DNA from: Ochromonadaceae sp. CCMP2298
Taxonomy: Eukaryota > Sar > Synurophyceae > Ochromonadales > Ochromonadaceae
Assembly: GCA_026770595.1 (NCBI GenBank)
Contig: MU634085.1
Span: 1 to 16,157, forward strand
Direction of reading: 5' to 3'
Length of the DNA stretch: 16,157 bases
Shown here: piece by piece, positions 1 through 10,936 of the stretch
Numbering within the stretch: the stretch's first letter is position 1
How the letters are laid out: every line of letters starts with the position of its first letter
The notes under the pieces: model-generated
The model's database searches: none
The model's input: only the letters and a program-made list of their open reading frames with translations
Told to the model about the DNA's origin: nothing
Program-made: the position numbers and the translations under genes

Positions 1-402
1 TTTTTGTAACCCACACAGAGTAACGCTGGCAAACTGCACAGTCTGGCTTTTCCTGCATAACTTAACTAAATACCCCCGGAGGGTAACAAACTAGTTGCCG
101 TCTGCTTCAGCTGGTGGATCTGAGCTGCTGACGCGATTCCAAAACCCTGGCCAGTGTAACGGACACTGTTTCAAAACAAAGTCGTCTTGGGCCAGTCTTG
201 GAAGTGAAAGGATTCCAGATTGTGTGCTCGGACTTCAGCCATTTCGACGAGGCGGAGCGCCCTCAGGAGTGGAAAGACAGACTGATCCTCCGCAGTGGCG
301 AATGTGCCATTCAAAGCACAGATGAAGGGGCCGCGAGGCTAGCCAGGACAGCGTTTGATGACGGACAGGCAGTCAGCCAGACCGGCAGGCAGACAGGCAG
401 CC
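1..402. other. Upstream/leader sequence of the giant IQ-motif gene
   Basis: No convincing gene is seen here. Short open frames exist but overlap one another in different frames and run into the downstream exon out of frame, as expected of untranslated GC-rich sequence. An in-frame TAG at 340-342 closes the frame of the downstream gene, so coding does not simply extend upstream. The last 40 bases before the start codon (about 361-401) are a low-complexity run of CAGG/CAGA/CAGC tetranucleotides, probably 5' untranslated. No TATA box or other promoter element could be identified with confidence. Confidence 0.5.
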
Positions 403-3400
403 ATGAACAACCCCGTCTATGAGACGGACCTGGCGATGTCCAGTATGAGACCCATGCCTCGGACTCTGAAGGCGGAGGCACCTAAGTACCCCAAGCACCA
501 GGTGCCCAGCGAGAGCGTGTTCGGCAAGTCGGGTCTGACGGTCTCTGTGGAGCAGAAGCACGGCCTCGACTCCAAGGCCGAGCTGGAGGCCCTCAAGGCC
601 ATCCTCAACCGGGAGGGGTATCTGAACCGGCTGAAGCAGGTGGTACGTACTGTGGGCAAGAAGTTCAAGGCAGAGGTGGCGGACGTGCTGGACCTGGTCC
701 GCGCCTCCACACTGGACGTGATCGACATGGTGCTGCGCTGGAGGGAGGTCAAGGTACGTAGATAGCAGGGCCGCAGGGGTGGCTCGCAGCAACGCCTACA
801 CTACATGCCTATTGAGGCACATCCTTGTCTCTTCTGACCCTGCACTCCTGTACATCTCTATCCCACCCTCCCACACCCTCCTCACAGAAGGATCACGACG
901 CGGCCTTCATGTGGAACGGCGTAAACTACCTTCTGAAGATGCCCTCTGATCTGGACTACCTAGCGGAGTACATGGCGGTGCGAAAGTGGGTGGGCTTCGA
1001 GCTGGAGCGCAACCCCTTCGGAGTGCCCTACCCACTAGAGCATGCAGCGGAACTGATAAGTGAGTATACGTCGCTTACATCTGTTAAGTATGATATACGC
1101 CCACGCCACTTATCCCTCCTTATACATTATACCTGCTTAAATATGTCGCGCTTATATATACTAGCTCATCCCTCTCTCACCACTCCCATCCCCACACTCG
1201 CACCCACCCCTACTCACACACCTCCCCCTCAGAGTCCGCCCAGGGCGAGGAGTCCGACCTGCTGGGCAACTTCGTGCTGGGCGGCATGAAGAAAGAAAAG
1301 TTCCGCAAAATATACATGCGCGCATTTGAAGGAGCCGTCTCCGCCCCCTCTGGTGCTGCCTCTGTCGCCACCGATGCCAGCTCCAACCCCTCCAACCCCA
1401 GTGGCCACAGCTCTAACCCTACTGGCTCTCACCCCAGCGGCTCTCCTGGGTCGCCAAATGGGTCCAGGAGGCGCTCTCAGTCCCAGTCGGAGCTGGCACA
1501 GAGCTTTGTGTTCGAGGAGGGCATGGAGCGCATACGACAGGCGGAACTGGTACTACTGGTGGAGGAGTCGAAATTTGGCGTGCTGGGGAGGGACCCCGAG
1601 GGCCGCTTGATGCCCCGACTGCAGGCTTTGACACGCACAGCTGCCCATGAATTGAAAAAGGATGATCGCAGACCCATAATAGAACCAGCGCAGACAGCGT
1701 TGTATGCGCCCCACGCAGCGCAGAGCGACATCGGCGTTGCCCCGGGCGGCTGGACGCCTGATGTGGAAGCATCCACGCTTATGTCCACGATAAGTTCTAA
1801 GGGCACTACGGGCACTAAGAATACGAGTAGACCCAGGGGGAGGTCTAGGACAGCATCCACAGTGGAGGATCTTGCGAACTTGGACGAGCCAGACTTTGCT
1901 TCCGCAGCACTGGAGCAGGGCGAGACCCCAGTGGTGCGCCGCCGGCCTGAGGGCGGGTACAACAACCTCTACAGCGCAGAGCAGGACGCGAGCTTAACGG
2001 CTGTGCGCAGGGGGCAGGGCAAGTCTGGCGGACTGCTGGCGGCTCTCTCTCTGCGGGGGGCGGACACCCGTCGCAGGAGGCCGCTGAAGACCACCCTGAC
2101 GTCTGAGATGGAGTTCACGCGCACGAGAAACATCCGAGTGCTGCTAGAGAAGGTCGCAGAGGTAGCGAGGCTGAAGGAGCTAGTAGGCGCGGAGAGGCGG
2201 CGGTTGCAGAATTTGGTGAATGCTACCCGCCGCTCGTCCATGAAGGCACCAGAGGAGGAGGTCAGGCGTCGGTCCTCGCCCAAGCTGAGGCGGCAGGCCT
2301 CCCTCAAGGGTAGACGCAAATCGCGCTCGCCGGGGACACTTAAGCACGAAGCCTCTGTGCAGGCCATGGACCGGGGATCCTCCTCCCCTCTACGGCGAGC
2401 CGCCTCTATACAGGGGCTGGACCAGTCATCCCCCTCCTGGGGCCTGCGGCGTGGTAATTCTATCCAGGGCCTCAAGGCCTCTCCCCCCTCCCGCACCCTG
2501 GAACTTAAAAAGCCCCGGGACTGCTCTGGCTCTGGCTCGGACGATTCCCCAGACAGAACCCCAATGTCCCCATCCCTCATGTCCCCAATGCGCAAGCGCT
2601 CCCAGTCTAACCTGAGTGATAAGGAGGACAGGTCGCCCCTCTCGAAATCGTCCCGCCCCCGCCTCGCATCGCAAGAGTCAGAGAGTGATAAGGAGGAAAC
2701 ATCGGGAGACAAGCGGCGCGGCTCGAGAGCTCGGCCGCGCTTAAACTCCCAAGACTCGGATCTGAGTGACGATATGGAGGAGGTAGGGAGGCGGGGCTCG
2801 ATAAGGCCGCGCCTGGGCTCGCAGGACTCGGAGGTGAGTGGCACGGGCATGCGTAGGCGAGCTACGCGCACTCTGTCTTACGAGTCGGACCTGGCTGGCT
2901 TAGCCGAGGTATCTCCTGGCCCAAAGCGAAAGGTGTCAATAGAGGAGGTAGACCGGGGCGATGTGGCGTCACTCAAAAGGGTGCAGGCAGATGCATTGGC
3001 GTTGTCTGTGCGCAGCAAGGAGATGCAGTTCAAAGCTCTCTGCGCGGAGGAGATCCTCTCCTCGCAGAAACTTAACCACTATCAGCACGCCGAGAGGAAG
3101 ATCATCGTCATCAAGGAGAAAGAGCGGCTCGAGAAGAACAGAGAGCTGTCGCGCCTAATCGAGCGCAAAAGGCGGCTTCTGAGTGCAGAGGAGGGACAGA
3201 GGGTCGGACCGCCGCCTGAGGACCCGGAGAACATGTACGACTACTACGCCGTGAAATTGCAGTCCGTTATACGTGGCTTCGTGGCGCGCTGCTGGATCCG
3301 CTGGTTCCGCGCGATGAGTCGGCGGGCCGCTATAATGGTGCAGAGCGCACTGAGGGGGTGGTTCGGACGAATGCGGGTGAGGAAGATGCGCAAGGAGTAC

Positions 3401-6400
3401 CGGGCAGCAACGGCAATCCAGTGCAACTTTAGGGGCTGGCGCACAAGAGGCACATCGGCCGCCATGACGAAAAAGAAGAACTTCGCCAAGAGTGCTATCC
3501 TGGTGCAGAGGGTGTGGAGGGGGGTGCTGGGGCAGCGGAGGGCGATCAGCAAGCGCGCTTTGGATAAGGCAGCCAAGGTGGCCTTCGAGTGTGTGGACGA
3601 GGGCACACTTGATCTGGAGGATGTACGCACCCTAGCCACGCGCATCCTCTACGCCATCGAGGAGCCCTCCACTACCTCTTTTCCCCCCATTGAGGTGCTG
3701 GACATAATACGTCTCAGCGTGATGGTTATCGAGTCGGCTAGGGGCAAGCTGGGCATAGCAGGGTATGACTTCTTCTCTGCCAGGGGGTACGAGGAGAGCG
3801 GGGCGGAGAATATGTCCTGGCTGGGGGCGGCGAAGATGGTCAATCGCTCTGCACGATTCATAAACCTTGTGAGGTTGCTGGCATACGGACCGGGAGCCAA
3901 GCCCCCCCGCCTGGTGCAGATGTCCAGCTCGGCAACGTTGCTGTACGCCGCCGCATCCCAGGTATTTATTTATGGAACTCTCTTTTTCTGTGTATTTGGG
4001 TCTTTAATCCTCTCATCCCTCTTATCCTGACTTTTAACTCAGAGCCCCAACTGGAACTACCGCTTCTTCGAGGGCATCGGCATGGGCTGCAAGATCGCCG
4101 TGCAGCTGTTCAAGTGGCTCACTTCCATCGTAGAGGTGGCCTCCAGACAGCAGGAATTCCTGGCCCTCATCGCCTCATCCTTCCCTGAGTGGCTGCCCAA
4201 ATTATACACGATGCAGAAGGGTACGCGTCTGGCGGAAATTGAGTACGAGCTGAACCACCGCTGTCTGCAGCGCCTGAATCTGGAAAAGCAGGAGTTGGAG
4301 GCTACGGAGTTCAAGGCTGAGCTGCTGTTGTCTTTGGATAAGGCGGAGATGTATGTGAAGAAGGCGCGCAAAGATGCCAAGCAGAAGATGAAGCACAGTA
4401 TGGACGAAATCGACAAGCTGAAGGACGACCAGTCATCGAGAGAGGTGTACAGCTTAGAGGCGATGGAAAGAAAGGTGAGCGACTTAAAATACATATATAC
4501 ATACATATTTATAAATAGATAGATACATACATGCATGCCCTTTCTGGAGGAGACATGTTCTTATTCCCTAGTTCCATAGAATGCTGCTGTTGCTAACCCC
4601 CTCTACCCCCCTTCCCCCCACAACCCCTCTTAGGCGTGGGTGAACACCACCGACCTCGAGGTCCTCATAAAGCTGTACCACGACACCATGACTTTGGCTG
4701 GGGCGGGGGACCGCGCAGCCATCGAAGCCATGCCAGACGTGAGACACCGCCTCACCACGCAGCGCCTCAAGACCACTGAGCTAGACAGCCAGCGCAAGAT
4801 CCTGGAGAACCAGATCGAGTCCAACAGACAGAAGAGGAAAGACCCTGCACGCCTGCCGAGAGATATACTGAAGTTGGTGTTCGCTGCGGGGGCGGTGAAG
4901 GCCACCTACGTGCTGGCGCAGGCCAAATGTGCCGCTCTGCTGCAGGCAGCGGGTGTCAAGGACATCGACTCCTTGCCCCTGCATCTACTAGCTCTGTACG
5001 AGAGCCTGCTAAGGCAGGAGGCGCAGTTGAAAGTAGCAGCGCGGACGTCGTACTTGGTAGTAGATGCTGCGCGACGCACTCACGACGAGATGGTGGGTCG
5101 CTCGATGGCCGATAACGAGACCAAGGAGCAGAAGGCCAAAGACCGTATGCAGCCTAGTGACGAGCAGCTGCAGAAAGAGAGAGAGGAGGACGAGTTGATG
5201 GCTGTGAGGGAGAGCACCAAGCACAGGCAGTACGTACCGGATTCCGTACTGCACAGCACCTACACACGCCCCCGACCCGTGGTCGTCTGTCTCTCTAGAG
5301 ACTTGCCTTTCTACGCGAAGCGCAAAATACGCTCAGAGATGGAGCGTCTGATGCCTGGGCTGTTCGAGCACCTGAGCTGTGCGGGCAATATGGGCGTGGA
5401 CATCCACAGCATGCAGGGGGTGCTGGACAGGGGCCTCAGTGTGCTCATAGAGGTGGACCCCGGACTCACACGTGTCACCAGGGACGCCTTTCTGCGCGCA
5501 TTGGAGATCACCACAGAAGCCCTGTTGCCCAAACCCTTCGTCGCGGTGGCCCTGGGGTGCGAGCAAAATCGCCGTGTTGGAGGGCAGGCTATGGCGTACC
5601 ACGGGGCCGACAAGGGCGACCTACAGCTGTTGAAGGACGGGCGCCTCAAGGCAGCCATGGAGGGCATGGGCTGGGTGGCTAGCGAGCTGGGGCGTGTTAA
5701 GGTACGTTCCCTGGTCAAAATATGGTCCCTAGAGCTAGCACCTCCCAGTCGCGCTTTCGGTATAGTGCTGGAGGCGTTGCACGTGGCTCTGTCGCAAAGC
5801 GAGGTGTACCCCTCACCTGACCAGCGTCTGGCCTCGCTGTCCTGGCGGGTGTCGCGCCTGCTGCTGATCGAGCCAAGACGTTTAGTGGCTCTAATGGGGA
5901 GCCTGGTGAGGGGCAGTTGCGCGATGAAGGTGCTGGAGTGTCTGCGCTGCTACCTGCGGCATAAGTACTGGCCCCCGCTGTACAGTGTAGCACGCTCCGA
6001 GGACCCCGTGCTGCAGCTGCTGGCCTACTGGGTAGAGCAGCACGTGGTGTCAGAGGCGGCCTGCAGAGTGGGGGGCGGACCTGCCTTAGGCATGACCCGT
6101 GGCGCCATACCCGGTATACAGGCCGTGGTAGTGGTGCAGGACTCGGCACACAGCTTCTCCGACGCTGACCTGCCCCTTTCTGGGGGATGGCGTATGGCCA
6201 CAGCGCGTCTGGTGCGTACTGCGCTGCAGGACTTGCGAGTGCTGAAGACCGTGCTGAAGATAGACCAGAGGCTGTTCCAGATATCGGTCTTCAGAGACTG
6301 CGGCAGGCTGTACTTCGAGGCCTACGATGCGCACACTTCTGACGTACACATGGCGGTAGTGCCCCTGGTAGAGGTGCCGGCGCTGCTCATACCCAACGGC

Positions 6401-9400
6401 TTCAACTCCTCAGGGGGTATAGTGAAGCCCCCCCAGTCCCCGAAAGAACTGTACCTGGCTCTCAGCAGACTGCTCACCTTCGATGCTGTGGGGACCAACC
6501 TCCTGGAAAAGGTTTTGGTCTGTAAGCGCCGCTACACACACCTGATCAACCACACACGCAAGCTGAGCGGCTATACGCTGCGCCTGCACTGCTACGAGGC
6601 AGCCATGGGGGAACTGTACTTCGAGGCAGAGATACCAGAATTCTGCGCCCGACTCACCTGCCTTGTCGCCGCACCACAACGACTGCGCATGCAGCTCAGT
6701 GCAGACGCGGGCTCTGGCGAGAGCGAGCACGTACTAGAGGAGGATGCGCGTCCCCTGCTGCCCTTCTTATTAGACCGACTGCGGGTGTCACCTAGTCGGC
6801 AGATGCTGCTCTCCTGGGGAGGCACGCAGCTAGAGGGATTTCAGCAGAACCGGGCCCCCCATGGCACTGCGCTGCACCAGGGCTTCAAATTGAGGTGCTG
6901 TGTGCGGGGGGTGGTGGGGCGTGTGCTGGCGCGCAGGGTGCTAAATCTGTACGGCCAGATGCACCTATTGGAGGTGAGGGAGAGCTCGCACAAGCAATTG
7001 ATGGATCTGTCGCTCTACGAGCCTTCTAGGCAGCACACCATGCGACTGCGCCTGTCGCCCTTCCTCAGGCGCGCTCTGCTGGGGTCGCTCTCAGACCTGC
7101 GTGTGTGGATGCCCCCCCTACTAAGGCGCCTAAAGCTGCACTGGCGGGGCGAGCACTCTATTCGCCTCGACCGGTCGCTGTACAAGGGTGCGCGGCGGGT
7201 GTTGGACGTGCGGGTGGTGCTGGATGTGCAGGCTGTGGACGAGGAGTCTCTGCAGCTGGATTTGTTCGCTCCCCATCTGCAGGCCACCTTTTCAGGCATG
7301 CTGGACAGAAAGGCACTTGTGGTGCTGCTGCTGTGGGGGGGGCCGAAGGTGAAGGGGGGGCAGGAGCGTGTGAAGCCCGTTGTGGCTGCGCTGCTGCAGG
7401 CGGTGGCAGACTTGCAGGCCAGAGAGAACGAGGAGAGCAAGGGCAACAAGGTCGCGGGGGCCACGGGGACCAAGGTGCAGGGGCAGGTGCAGACAGCAGA
7501 GCACTACATCCACGACCAGCCTATGGAATTCTTCCTACAACGCGACTGCCTGTCGCATCTAGCGGACCAGCTTTCATTGGCTCTGCGGCCCACCGACAAA
7601 ACCAATCCCTCTAGGGGTTTCTCCAGCACCCTGCCACCCCTGCTGCTCGAGCTAGTCGAGGACCGCAGCAGGGAGAAGAAGGTGGAGAGGGACGAGGGAG
7701 AGGAGGGAGAGGAGGGAGAGGAGGGAGAGCGGGGGCTGGTGGCGGGGTTCGGGCCCCTTCACACGGCAGAGACGAGAGCGCATAAGGAGGGACAGGCGCA
7801 GGGGCAGGAGAAGATGGAGGGTGATCTGGAAAACCTCTACCGCACCCGCAAACAGCCAAAACCGCTGCTGCTCGAGGCGGCGCTGCAAAGCCAAGCCCTG
7901 CGGAGGGTCGCGGAGGCCCAGCAGTGTGCCTCTGACTACGCCAGGGCCGCTCGCCAGCTGGAGACTTTCATGGTGGGGTTGTCGGAGCAGCAGAGCTGGC
8001 AGGCGGTGCGGGATGCGGTGCGCAGCGTGTCGGCGGACCTGCTTCAGGCGGTGTTTGCCAACACCGTGGAGCGGTTTCGAGAGCGCACCCAGCCTGGACA
8101 GTGCCAGTCTCTATTCGAGCAGCAGAAGGCACCCGAGGAGGTTTCTGAGAAGGCCTGGGACGAGGAGGAGCATGTGATTGTGCTGGACAGGTGGAGACAC
8201 GTGTTCGACGGAGAGGCCAAATCGCACTACCGTGAGGGGAAGGTGCGCTGGCATGGCACAGTGCGTGTGAAGATTTCGGAGACGCCTTGCTGGCTGCCCT
8301 ATGAGGGTATGGGTAGGCGCTACAGGTACCAGGTCTACGAGCCCAACTGCGGGCAGTGGTTCGAGGGCCTGATTCGCTCCAAGAAGCACCTGCGCTCAGT
8401 GTTGGGCACCTTCGGACAGGACCTGGCGGACGACACTCGTATGCGTCAGATGCTGCTGTTCGTCAACCAGTTCCGCCTGGACGTGGTGGTCAACAAGCTG
8501 CCCGGACAGGATGTGGTGGAGGGAGAGGCGCCGTATCTGATCGACTTCCAGACGGACAAGAGCTTCGCAGTGGAGGGGGAGGCGGTAGAGGAGGAGGCGG
8601 AGGTGGAGGAGCAGACGCGCACACTGCAGACGATCGACAACGCCAGGGGCAAGAAGATCGCGCGTGTGATGAGGCGAGTGGGGGGGGTGCTGATGGTGCT
8701 GACCGTGTTCGAGCTGCCGGATCACGTGGCTAAGGCGGCATATGATAGTACTCGGGCGCAGCTGGCGGTGGTAAAGGAGAAGCAGGATGTGCAGGATGAA
8801 CTAGAGAGGATGACAGGGACGAGTGGTAGGAGTAGTGCGGTGGGGAGCAGGAGGAGCAGTGTGAGTCCGGGGAGTAGGAGGGACAGTGCTGTGGGGAGTA
8901 GGAGAGGCAGTATGAGAAAGAGGGGCAGCGTGAGTTCGGGTAGCAGGAGGGGCAGCGCAGGCGCGGTGGGTAGTAGGAGAGGGAGCGCAGGTGCGGTGGG
9001 TAGCAGGAGGGGCAGTGCGAGTGGGCCGGGGAGCAGGAGAGGCAGCGGTAGTGCGGCGGGGAGCAGGAGGGGCAGTCTGCGCCCTGCTAGTGGTAGGAAG
9101 AGTCGCAGAAGCAGCAGAGACAGCGTGGGCAGTGTGGGTAGTGAGAGCAGCGATGTAGAGGATAGGGGCAGTGTGGACAGGGGCGACTTGCAGAAGCAGG
9201 GCGAGGAGGAAGCCAAGGGAGATGCAGACACTGGGGACGGAGGAGCGGGGGCGGGGGCTGGAGGCACAGGGGAGGCTCTGTCGGCAAGGCAGCGCAGTGG
9301 GAGCATCATGTCTGCCAGTACAGCATCAGGTCAGGATGGCCCTGACGAGGCGGGGGGGGTACCTGGGGCCGCGGTCTCTGAGAAGAGTAGCGCGAGGAAG

Positions 9401-10936
9401 GCAAGTAGCGAGAAGGGGGAGACGAGCGTGGGCGCTGGCGTGGGTGTGGGTGAGGAGAAGGGAGACCAGGAAGAGGGCCGGGATGGAGAGTGGAAGAAAG
9501 TGGAGGTGAAAAGCGAGGAAGGGACGGACAATGGGAGCGAGGACGAGTTCGAGGACTTTGACGAGGAGGAGGAGGATGAGTTCGACGAGGGGGTGGAAGT
9601 ACAAGCATTCACGCAAGCCGCCAGCCAGCCTCTACTAGAGAAGTACCCCCCCACGGCCTTCCGCATCGTGGCTTTCGAACAGCGGGCCCGCCGGAAGATC
9701 ACGCTTGGCGTGGAGCCGCAGGCAATCATAGAGTGCGCCGGGGGCGTGCACTCTCCCTACCTGGACCCCCTCAGGCGCACCGAGCTGGCCAAGGTGGTCG
9801 CAGACAGTCTGCAGCTGATCTTCCCCGAGCAGGGGCCGTACCAACTGCTGGTTCCCTGGTCGGGGGCGAAGAAGCACTCCGCGTCTGGGTACCTGGGCTC
9901 AGGCTTTGCGAAGAAAAAGGTCCGACCGGGGTGCATGTTCCACGCCGACCTGGCTGTGTCTCACTATGAATTGGAGGTTTTCGTGTATGCGAAGACGCTG
10001 GCTGAGATAAGGGTGGGCAATGAGGCCTACTTGGTGGCGAGGGCGAGAGCAGATGTGGAGCAGGCAGCGGTAGCTAAGGCGAAGGCGGAGGCGGGGGTGG
10101 AGGAGGGGTCGGAGGATGAGGAGAAGGTGGATGAGTTGTTGCCCTTCGATGATAAAGAGCTCGCGTTCACCTTCTACACACCCGCAGTGCCAGAGCCCGT
10201 AGAGCTGTGTGTGTCGGAGGCCGACCAGATAGCGAGGGTGGGCAGGCCTGTCTGCCAGTTCGGCGAGGGGGAGCAGCGGGACGTGGCCTGCAGACGCCTG
10301 TGCCGCTTCTTCCACGCTGAGGTGGAGCAGGACATCCTGGACCCTCGCATGAAGACCCTGCGTGTGAGGCTGCTGCACCCTCGCAGAGGCTTGGTCACCG
10401 ACTACCTACAGGTGGGGGTACCTGCGCCTGGCGAGGATGTGCGGCCAGTAGGCCTGCCGGGGGTGTTCTTCCCCCTCAACAGCTGCGGCCGCGCCCTACA
10501 CCGCCGCGGCATGTCACTGCCCAACCGCGCACGCACCCAGGCTGCACGAGATTTCGTGGTCACTGTGTACACCAAGAGCGCGATTGAGAACGCTGAGCGC
10601 GGGCTGGTGGTGCGCCTGTACGACCGGGGGGAGTCTCTGACCTCCGTACTGCACCTAGGCGCCTCAGAATTGGCCCGTCTGGTGGCCCACTTCAAGACGC
10701 CTAAGCTGCTGGTTGAGCTGGTAGCAGCACAGGTGGAGGAGGACAGTCTCAGTCTGGACGAGGTAGAGGCGGGCTTCTTGGAGCTCACTGCGAAGGGCGA
10801 GCTGCATAGGCGATCTCAGGCCCTGGTCAACGCACTGGTGGACATCGTGCTGCAGGACCTGGGTTTCTACATATCCCCGCAGGAGACAGTGGTGCCCTAT
10901 ATGCAGTCAGGGCCTAGGGGCATATTCCCTGCATAA
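403..10936 (+). CDS. Giant multi-domain IQ-motif (calmodulin-binding) protein, about 3,328 aa, five exons
   Basis: Exons read 403-753, 888-1059, 1233-3961, 4043-4474 and 4634-10936 (TAA stop at 10934); all junctions are GT-AG and keep one frame. The ATG at 403 has a purine at -3. An in-frame ATG at 358 (T at -3) would add 15 residues; a TAG at 340 closes the frame. I do not recognise the family. Visible parts: a conserved-looking N-terminal block (residues 71-165); a Ser/Pro/Asn-rich linker (207-248); a disordered Ser/Arg region with repeats (about 500-725); a coiled coil (about 745-830); four IQ motifs of form [ILV]Q-x3-RG with Q at residues 851, 878, 904 and 933; a long helical region (about 1085-1400); beta-rich degenerate modules (about 1750-2150 and 2400-2530); an RRxS array (2632-2713); acidic stretches; and a final block (3201-3328). 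IQ motifs bind calmodulin or its light-chain relatives. A cytoskeletal or flagellar scaffold role is inference. No catalytic motif or membrane segment is obvious. Confidence 0.88.
754..887 (+). other. Intron 1 of the IQ-motif gene (134 nt, phase 0)
   Basis: The donor is AAG|GTACGTAG, with stop codons soon after in the reading frame. The 3' half is a long pyrimidine-rich tract ending CTCACAG. The acceptor is a CAGAAG (NAGNAG) tandem, so use of the second AG would drop one lysine. Both flanking exons continue in frame across the junction. Confidence 0.85.
1060..1232 (+). other. Intron 2 of the IQ-motif gene (173 nt, phase 1)
   Basis: The donor ATAA|GTGAGTATACG is a strong consensus and the acceptor is CCCCCTCAG. 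It is the only phase 1 intron in the window; the split codon makes a lysine. The left part is AT-rich and the right part is a long AG-poor C/A/T tract. Joining restores the frame that opens the 2.7 kb third exon. Confidence 0.83.
2345..2510 (+). repeat. Three 17-18 residue coding repeats (ASVQAM / ASIQGL / NSIQGL)
   Basis: Within exon 3 of the IQ gene, the motif [AN]-S-[IV]-Q-[GA]-[LM] recurs with its serine codon at 2354, 2405 and 2459, a spacing of 51 and 54 bases. Each unit continues with Ser/Pro-rich sequence and most end in Leu-Arg-Arg. The units are degenerate at DNA level, so this is an older in-frame expansion in a disordered region. An earlier related unit (RRQASLKG, about 2290-2315) may be a fourth, more diverged copy. 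Confidence 0.7.
2654..2872 (+). repeat. Three 24-26 residue coding repeats beginning RPRLxSQ
   Basis: Within exon 3 of the IQ gene, R-P-R-L-x-S-Q-[ED]-S-[ED] occurs at 2654, 2732 and 2804 (residues about 649, 675 and 699). The first two units end in an R-R-G-S motif just before the next RPRL; the third ends in RRRAT. The region is charged and Ser-rich, probably disordered, and sits just before the coiled coil and IQ motifs. Several Ser-Asp/Glu contexts resemble casein kinase 2 sites and the RRGS motifs resemble PKA sites; phosphorylation is inference. Confidence 0.75.
3962..4042 (+). other. Intron 3 of the IQ-motif gene (81 nt, phase 0)
   Basis: The donor is CAG|GTATTTATT and the acceptor is TTTTAACTCAG. 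The TTTTAAC just upstream of the acceptor could serve as a branch site. The length is a multiple of three, but the intron contains an in-frame TGA at 4028-4030, so retention would truncate the protein shortly after the IQ region. Confidence 0.82.
4475..4633 (+). other. Intron 4 of the IQ-motif gene (159 nt, phase 0), with AT-rich microsatellite
   Basis: The donor is AAG|GTGAGCG and the acceptor is CCCCTCTTAG. The first half holds an AT-rich ATAC/ATAG low-complexity stretch (about 4491-4535); the second half is a C/T-rich tract. Frame continues from the short fourth exon into the 6.3 kb last exon. Confidence 0.83.
7694..7729 (+). repeat. Perfect 9-base tandem repeat (GAGGGAGAG x4)
   Basis: Four perfect copies of a 9-base unit, in frame, encode a Glu-Gly-Glu stretch in the last exon of the IQ gene. 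The DNA-level perfection suggests recent replication slippage. It lies in an unstructured linker between the beta-rich modules and the following helical region. Confidence 0.9.
8843..9088 (+). repeat. GSRRGS coding repeat array in the IQ gene
   Basis: Eight units starting Gly-Ser-Arg-Arg-[GSD]-Ser lie at 8843, 8870, 8894, 8939, 8969, 8999, 9029 and 9059 (residues about 2632-2713). The last five are exact 30-base periods; the first three are 27, 24 and 45 bases long. Every serine in the array uses AGT or AGC, and arginines are almost all AGG/AGA, so the purine-rich DNA has expanded by duplication. Nine RRxS sites (eight here, one just after at about 9105) match the consensus for PKA-type basophilic kinases. 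The flanks are acidic and glycine-rich, so the region is surely disordered. Confidence 0.88.

Noticed and set aside
198-422. 74-codon open frame upstream of and overlapping exon 1 of the IQ gene
   Set aside because: It has no ATG start, overlaps another frame of equal quality and enters exon 1 out of frame, with no family resemblance.
1969-2871. Antisense 300-codon open frame on the minus strand
   Set aside because: It lies wholly within exon 3 of the IQ gene, is Arg/Ser/Leu-rich as the complement of a Ser/Arg repeat region, and shows no family features.
5702-5748. Intron-like stretch with donor AAG|GTACGT and acceptor CTCCCAG inside the last exon of the IQ gene
   Set aside because: It is 47 bases, not a multiple of three; removing it would break a frame that stays open for over 5 kb beyond.
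8722-9309. Antisense 195-codon open frame rich in Leu, Pro and Ala
   Set aside because: It is the complement of the GSRRGS repeat array; its openness follows from the purine-rich repeats on the coding strand.
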